A stretch of 19,267 nucleotides of DNA from Stramenopiles sp. TOSAG23-6 (taxonomy: Eukaryota; Sar), in contig LT636051.1 in assembly GCA_900128565.1 (NCBI GenBank), positions 1 through 19,267 of the forward strand, given 5' to 3'. The first letter of the stretch is position 1; each line of letters begins with the position of its first letter. Both the position numbers and the translations under genes were made by a program. Positions 16,801 through 19,267 of this stretch are shown here, piece by piece. A model generated the notes under the pieces. The model had not been told where the DNA came from, ran no database searches, and worked only from the letters and a program-made list of their open reading frames with translations.

Positions 16801-19267
16801 TATAGGTGAGCCGCCATCGCTTCCACAACGCCATGTCACGAGTAAATCAGGGGAACTATTTGTTTTTTCTATTGAAACTTCGACTTGTGTCGGTTTTGAT
16901 GGAGTTGAGGCTGTCATGCTAAAGGCAAGGATACGCGTGTATGGTGACCATCCGACTGGGCTGAGTGATCTTCCACGTACCAGAAGTTTGTCTGTAGTGA
17001 TACCATCCCATACTACAATTCCTTCGTCCTTTATTCTTGGTGTCCAGCTCCCGCCTTCTTCCAATAATTCAAATTGTGTTTTTATCACGCTTTTCATATC
17101 TACCTCAACACGCCTAAGCTGGAACAACTTCGTACCCGCTTCAACTACTTTATCAGCAGAAATTTTGTCGATCGGAATATTTCGCGGTCCAGAGCATTTC
17201 CATAACTTTGTTCCCTCTTCAAGAGTCATTTGTATATTTTCTGAAAATATAGAAATTGTCATATTTTCATTGATGACTTCTACATGTGTGATGGTTCCTA
17301 TAAAAGTATTTTTGTTAATACATACACCATCTCCAATAGTAAAGTCATCTATTAAAGTTGGATGTTTAGTTGTAATTGTAAGAATTTCACGATTTCTGAG
17401 GGTATACCCTGTAGCAGTTTCGGTCTTTTCTGAGTGCTCTACTAAAGCAAATTCTTTCATTTTTCGTTTTCCTATTTTTGAGTTGTATGGGAGTATTACT
17501 GCATTAGGTTCTTCCAATGTAATCACACCATTCCTAGTTTTGGTGTTGATGTTGGTGTTGATGTTAGATTTTGCCACAACACCAACATAAATTCCGACAG
17601 AATCTCCAGATGTCGAAAGTAAAACTACATCCCCAGGGTAAAAAAAATCATCTATTTTTGACGACTTCTTTGTATTTTCGTAGTGAATTATTGTTGTTGT
17701 GTGCTCTTTTGGTATCTCTATTTTTACGATGAATTTATTAAAGTTAATTTTTTTTTGTTGAATAAATAACGCGGAACCATCTGTAAGTATTCGTGTAGTA
17801 TTTTCACCTTGGATAGAAATATATTTATCTCCATCGGAATATGAATTAGCGATAACTAATCCTGTATCTTTGTAAGTTGCCATATAGTTACCCTTATTGG
17901 AATTATCTCCTTTCCAGCCTGGCATTATTGGTATTGGACGAGAAAGGACAGCGAGGTTTTGCGCTGTCGCTATATGCTGTATTTTTTGGCCTAATGCAGT
18001 TAAAGGATTTCCGCCATTTTCATTTACATCACGCCATATGGGAACATCCACTTCTGTGCTCAATATCTTATGCGATGTTTTTGGTTTACACGGGTATGTA
18101 TCGGAGTCTGTTTTTTCATAAACACAAAATCTAACGTCACATTCAGATCCGGTTACGGAGCTATAACATTTATTTGTACAAGTTCCTACAGTAGTTGCAT
18201 TGTCCGTGTAAAAAACATTAATATCAATACCCCATTCTAAGTTATCATTCCATATCCTAGAACTATTGGCATTCATCTCGCATGATTCGCGAGTATCCAA
18301 TTCATGAAGTTTTCTAAGATGAATAATATTTGAATTTTCATCATATTTTACTTCACTGCAATGTGGAGCTTTACAGCTAGATTCATCTCGTGAATACCCA
18401 TCGCTGCACTTCAAAATTTTTAGTTCACATTTATACCCCTTGTCAATCTTGTCTTGCCAAGTGCAGCCGCCTTCCTCTTTACACGTTTTTTCGTCTAATC
18501 CAGCACAATTTTCTTCGCCTATGCAAGAATCACACATAGCTTTGTCAAATTTTTCAACATTTACCAACACTGAGGTGTCATTTTCATGTGTTGTCTTCTC
18601 AACCTCTGCGTAATATTGTGTGTTTTTTGAAAGTGAAAGTTTCTCTCCCTTAATATACCTTCTTCCTGCTAGTCCAAAAGTACTCTCTATTGGCCACATT
18701 TGTAATAACTTATCCCATTTACATACTTCATGGTTAACTGTACATGTATCCTCGTTTACATGCATTTTACAATTATCATACATTTTTTTCCATGGTCGCT
18801 GGATTTTATAAGTCGTTTCCCCCTGGATTGGTACTACAACACCTTCAAATGATTCGATAGTTGCTTTCCGTGTCCGGGCATTATAAAATGTGATACGTGT
18901 AATTAGTCCTGCCCCCTTTCCTCCTGTGAGTACGAGAGTGTGATTTACCAGTTCATTATTATTTCTTGGCATAGAATCCCAAGTGGCACCAGGAAATCCA
19001 TTCGCAAATGCAACAGTAGAGCAGTGTAACTCTACGGGAGTTGAAACATCATGGAATGCAGCATTTGTACTTTCTACACCACGTGCAACATTCATCTCAT
19101 CATCACCTATTTCTGTTAGTTCCATAATTTCATCATCCACTAAAAAAAGAACCTTTTCGCCAATGTCTTGAAACGAATTCAAAAGATCTGCAATTGTATT
19201 AAATGGGGTGTTAGTCACCAAATTTTCTTGTAGAAGAAGGTATATTAAGGGAGAGAAACTTTCACTT
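4436..19267 (-). CDS. Giant Cys-rich modular membrane protein, 5' partial, two exons
   Basis: Joined exons: 19267 (open past the edge) to 5736, and 5634 to 4436, giving at least 4,909 residues. A start at the TTG near 19221 is not credible because the frame stays open to the window edge. Order from the N-terminus: RG...H module, Cys/Trp motifs, two PGD...IG modules, an FN3 split by a Cys-rich insert, GCC2/GCC3 or ephrin-receptor-like repeats, WRYC...GGYVC modules, about eleven more PGD...IG modules, further Cys repeats, GSGY modules, a low-complexity SDKTKT spacer, a dense Cys-repeat block, about eight membrane segments, an EF-hand and a basic/acidic tail. Proteins of this general plan occur in stramenopiles and other algae, mostly uncharacterised. 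The array is probably extracellular and the tail cytoplasmic. Function unknown; sensor, adhesin and channel-like roles are all open. Two undetermined bases fall in the coding sequence. Confidence 0.85.
4880..4940 (-). other. EF-hand calcium-binding loop in the cytoplasmic tail
   Basis: The loop at 4883-4918 reads DENNDGFLSFFE: Asp1, Asn3, Asp5, Gly6, hydrophobic 8 and Glu12 all fit the canonical EF-hand loop. It follows the last membrane segment closely (YFEPYVLALEEF) and leads into the basic stretch AGRRHKRLLKEAK. Calcium sensing on the cytoplasmic face is a reasonable inference. Only one EF-hand is visible. Confidence 0.75.
4975..6565 (-). other. C-terminal multi-pass membrane block
   Basis: Hydrophobic segments, in order from the N-terminus: VIIVMGCTLYIVLLLIMTM (about 6480-6550), LLATIKLLISYLQVI (about 6045-6100), LMAIMVSLAFVTASLILIC (about 5822-5885), VLWAIIFIMYPG continuing past the intron, TATVCIFLYVIGIPLCGLIS (about 5460-5525), AVGVTLAALFLTILTGV (about 5175-5230), ILQMILVIMIFITFYANLLI (about 5080-5145), LIIGNIIAGVYGACLLFYML (about 4980-5045). 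Between the first two is a basic loop of over 100 residues (about 6110-6475). Motifs KLLISYLQVIS, NMDFMKIFG and the WW before FVEMVRKAMMTG resemble those in other protist Cys-repeat membrane proteins, loosely likened to TRP channels. Eight segments is an estimate. Confidence 0.75.
5635..5735 (-). other. Canonical GT-AG intron of the giant gene
   Basis: On the minus strand the donor is CCAG|GTAAGTTTGC and the acceptor ATTCATTACAG|GATTAACC. Removing these 101 bases joins FIMYPG to LTVRCFQIFNCF, restoring the usual membrane-block sequence. Without it, one reading stops inside the intron and another begins at an ATG inside it. It shares none of the introner-like core found in the neighbouring gene. 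Confidence 0.9.
6590..7960 (-). repeat. Dense Cys-repeat block (ephrin-receptor-like / GCC2-GCC3) before the membrane
   Basis: Reading on the minus strand from 7960, about a dozen repeats follow the form C-x-x-G-x-Y-C-x-x-x-S...C: for example YYCSTPSSKTLC, GSFCSGSN, NGYYCPTPSTEQIC, KGHYCPINQ, SGDYCPEGSSVRSICP, LGHYCSYVS, AGHYCPDPSTKVAC. These are typical of ephrin-receptor-like Cys-rich domains. Nearer the membrane come CPPMHFAHL, LQCSPCPVGTLCAC and a Cys-rich knot (CSICCSTTKFDKC...CAHECQLKWKHGC). Disulfide-bonded extracellular stalk is the likely role. Confidence 0.85.
8244..8333 (-). repeat. 18-bp minisatellite coding for SDKTKT/SEDTKT
   Basis: Five consecutive 18-base units, several identical or nearly so, encode the six-residue repeats SDKTKT or SEDTKT. 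Partial units flank them. This is a low-complexity Ser/Thr-rich linker, a likely O-glycosylated spacer between folded modules. Copy number is probably variable. Confidence 0.9.
8440..8940 (-). repeat. Two GSGY-type modules
   Basis: Two related stretches: ISIINEGHGNYVPGEYDVVF...GRCTPDP...GYIGSV...NCDVRPSISI and VTVVDNGGNPGPYKTGDYEMQF...DLCKPKG...GSVINPV...NCAEDNLPRIVI. Both have an N-(G)-G start, Y-x-x-G-(E/D)-Y, a Cys-x-Pro, a G-S-V or G-Y-I-G-S-V strand and N-C. A further weaker copy (GISIVNGGSGYKPGPIIFVG) lies at about 11175-11275. The pattern resembles GGSGY beta repeats seen in many secreted or viral structural proteins. Function unknown. Confidence 0.65.
9070..9250 (-). repeat. Short Cys-repeat block
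   Basis: Contains CKNGYYCPEGQSIQQACP, SGQYCSNTHTSASC and GGYCENDG, the same ephrin-receptor-like pattern as the larger blocks. Confidence 0.75.
9346..9610 (-). other. RG...H beta module, copy 2
   Basis: ITINSSTLDIL...ISIGSRLKIES, then a strand with ITTYNDADSGEYSTLTVERG, then LITHHSADDKISMI. The order (G-x-x-(L/I)-x-I, T-L-T-V-x-R-G, H-x-(A)-(D/G)-x-x-(I/V)) is the same as copy 1 at 19026-19170. Similar patterns are seen in phage tail and other adhesive proteins; this resemblance is from memory and untested. Confidence 0.55.
9610..10070 (-). repeat. Cys-repeat block between beta modules
   Basis: Minus-strand order: SANYCSEGS, VGHYCPTSSEKYPC, NGTYCPVGVFSPLKCP, DGYYCPNPETLIQC, AGQYCGKDRLL, AGYFCSTPGVKRICP, AGSHCTEGS, GGYCPTACLGCPAGEC. 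About eight ephrin-receptor-like or GCC2/GCC3-type repeats. Confidence 0.85.
10435..13905 (-). repeat. PGD...IG beta repeats, about ten to eleven copies
   Basis: A module of about 45-60 residues recurs: (F)-x-P-G-D-x-(V/I)-(Y/F), a short turn, then (I/V)-G-x-(I/V), a strand with x-(I/L)-x-(F/L), and a closing G-x-x-L-Y. Approximate copies: 13730-13905 (PGDEIY...LGTV), 13590-13730 (KGDVVYKYNGDLIGVV), 13330-13475 (VGDHIYATD...VGIV), 12715-12855 (PGDRAYTKYNDEIGVI), 12445-12590 (PGQHVYKSDGTDIGIV), 12250-12420 (IGDNIFRSDGRNIGII), 11540-11710 (PGVRVFKEDFSEIGTL), 11380-11515 (PGDTIYNKDHQIIGVI), 10600-10770 (MAYRKDGTAIGII), 10435-10590 (SGDHIFVQRG...IGIV). One more is at about 13980-14200 (AGDSVFYNSKEIGIL). 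I do not recognise this as a named domain. Confidence 0.7.
11358..11375. other. Two undetermined bases in coding sequence
   Basis: N at 11358 and 11375 give two unknown residues in YKNXTPTLVXVG of the giant protein. A third N lies at 1015 in introner copy 4. The frame is unaffected. They probably mark sequencing ambiguity or polymorphism in repeat-rich DNA. Confidence 0.9.
14325..15490 (-). repeat. WRYC...GGYVC modules, three full and one partial
   Basis: A module of about 100 residues: W-R-Y-C near the start, then a P-G-x-(T/S)-x-x-L strand, G-x-L-T-W, G-G-Y-V-C, and a closing (I/L)-x-C. Copies: 15165-15490 (FRWRYCKS...GMLTWSGGAPGGYVCFA), 14855-15155 (LGWRYCTEN...GSWVSWNPGIAGGYVCMS), 14455-14750 (IYAHCSRN...DGGWVCYKTG) and a partial one at 14325-14410 (IAWRHCSTN). 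Another half is at about 10110-10320 (GGYLTWANVPDETYVCLRAW). Not a domain I can name. Confidence 0.65.
15540..16150 (-). repeat. Cys-repeat block with Cys-Trp motifs
   Basis: Minus-strand order: CPSGTYQRNIC, SDTCTWGGC, MEDCISANCTWYMQRGC, a C...CSWKHLC motif, then ephrin-receptor-like repeats CEQCPAGKYNS, CIECPEGHYCPTGS, FICPPGTGTPLKC, PPGYYCDNNKMKSC. The C-x-W motifs recur also at 16260-16460 and 18420-18760. Confidence 0.8.
16110..16925 (-). other. FN3 fold split by a Cys-rich insert
   Basis: The first half (about 16780-16925) reads STPSKPTQVEVSIE...LLVTWRCGSDGGSPITRFDV, classic FN3 strands A to C with W and G-G-S-P-I. The second half (about 16140-16245) reads INVSVAKDYDIVIHATNSHGKGDES, classic strands E to G. 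About 180 Cys-rich residues lie between. A likely FN3 end just upstream (SLSPVGWSPYT, about 16940-16980) suggests a preceding FN3. Confidence 0.65.
17195..17650 (-). repeat. Two further PGD...IG beta repeats
   Basis: YPGDVVLLSTSGDSVGIYVG (about 17480-17650) and TIGDGVCINKNTFIGTIT...EGTKLWKC (about 17195-17350) fit the same module as the array at 10435-14200 but are separated from it by the FN3, Cys-rich and WRYC modules. Confidence 0.6.
17985..18790 (-). other. N-terminal Cys/Trp-rich region
   Basis: Repeated short motifs of the form (D/E)-x-C-x-x-x-x-x-C-x-W: MHVNEDTCTVNHEVCKWDK, CAGLDEKTCKEEGGCTWQDK, then CSDGYSRDESSCKAPHCSE and a C-rich stretch GTCTNKCYSSVTGSECD. They look like small disulfide-stabilised units. 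Function unknown. Confidence 0.6.
19026..19170 (-). other. RG...H beta module, copy 1
   Basis: KVLFLVDDEIMELTEIGDD, then EMNVARGVESTNAAFHDVST, then PVELH. It matches copy 2 (9346-9610) in the V-x-R-G...T...H arrangement. It is the first recognisable module after the open right edge, so the true N-terminus and any signal peptide lie further upstream. Confidence 0.55.

Noticed and set aside
5109-19171. Many plus-strand reading frames of 60-220 codons inside the giant gene (for example 8087-8542, 16916-17590)
   Set aside because: They lie antisense to a continuous, domain-rich minus-strand frame and show no domain or conserved motif of their own.
19219-19221. A TTG start for the giant protein at 19221
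   Set aside because: The frame is open to the window edge and non-ATG starts are unlikely here, so the gene is partial at its 5' end.
1-19267. tRNA, rRNA or other structured RNA genes
   Set aside because: I saw no cloverleaf-type, rRNA-like or snRNA-like sequence on either strand; nearly all of the window is coding or intron.

Overview
The window is AT-rich nuclear DNA from a eukaryote and carries two protein genes that converge tail to tail. Spliceosomal-type introns, a retromer/golgin-pathway protein and a giant Cys-rich membrane protein all rule out a prokaryote. The giant protein's layout (long extracellular array of ephrin-receptor-like/GCC2-GCC3 Cys repeats, then a C-terminal multi-pass membrane block) is common in stramenopiles and related algae. 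My best guess is a stramenopile or similar marine protist, but the sequence does not prove the group. The standard genetic code fits both genes.

Plus strand, 1-4218: the 3' two thirds of a TBC1D23-like gene. It encodes the end of a TBC domain, a rhodanese-like domain, a fibronectin type III (FN3) fold split by a long insert, a PDZ domain, and the TBC1D23-type C-terminal domain with its KITSKK signature. The animal protein bridges endosome-derived carriers to golgins at the trans-Golgi and binds the WASH complex through this C-terminal domain. The FN3 and PDZ parts are not in the animal protein as I know it.

This gene is broken up by eight related AT-rich introns (one cut by the window edge). 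They share an ATGTATG-like start, a conserved hairpin beside a TACCTAAC branch-site-like motif, a T tract, and an AATACATG-like end. They look like one family of introner elements (mobile DNA that becomes introns). At least one copy (about 525-635) cannot end in AG, because no AG exists between its last internal AG and conserved TBC coding sequence. For several others a GT-AG reading using an AG in the following exon is also frame-compatible, so both models are stated.

Positions 4219-4435 are a short intergenic region with poly(A)-type signals for both genes and half of a 62-bp tandem duplication that covers the stop codon of the second gene.

Minus strand, 19267 down to 4436: one giant gene, open past the right edge, with at least 4,909 codons in two exons joined by a single ordinary GT-AG intron (5635-5735). 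The extracellular part mixes Cys-rich repeats with several families of beta-type modules: a PGD...IG repeat in about 13 copies, a WRYC...GGYVC module, an RG...H module and a GSGY-type module. It also holds a second FN3 fold split by an insert. The C-terminus has about eight membrane segments, an EF-hand, and a basic then acidic cytoplasmic tail. A surface sensor, adhesion or channel-like role is possible but not shown. The two genes have no evident shared pathway.

The main novelty is the introner family with apparent non-AG 3' ends, found in one gene and absent from its much longer neighbour.
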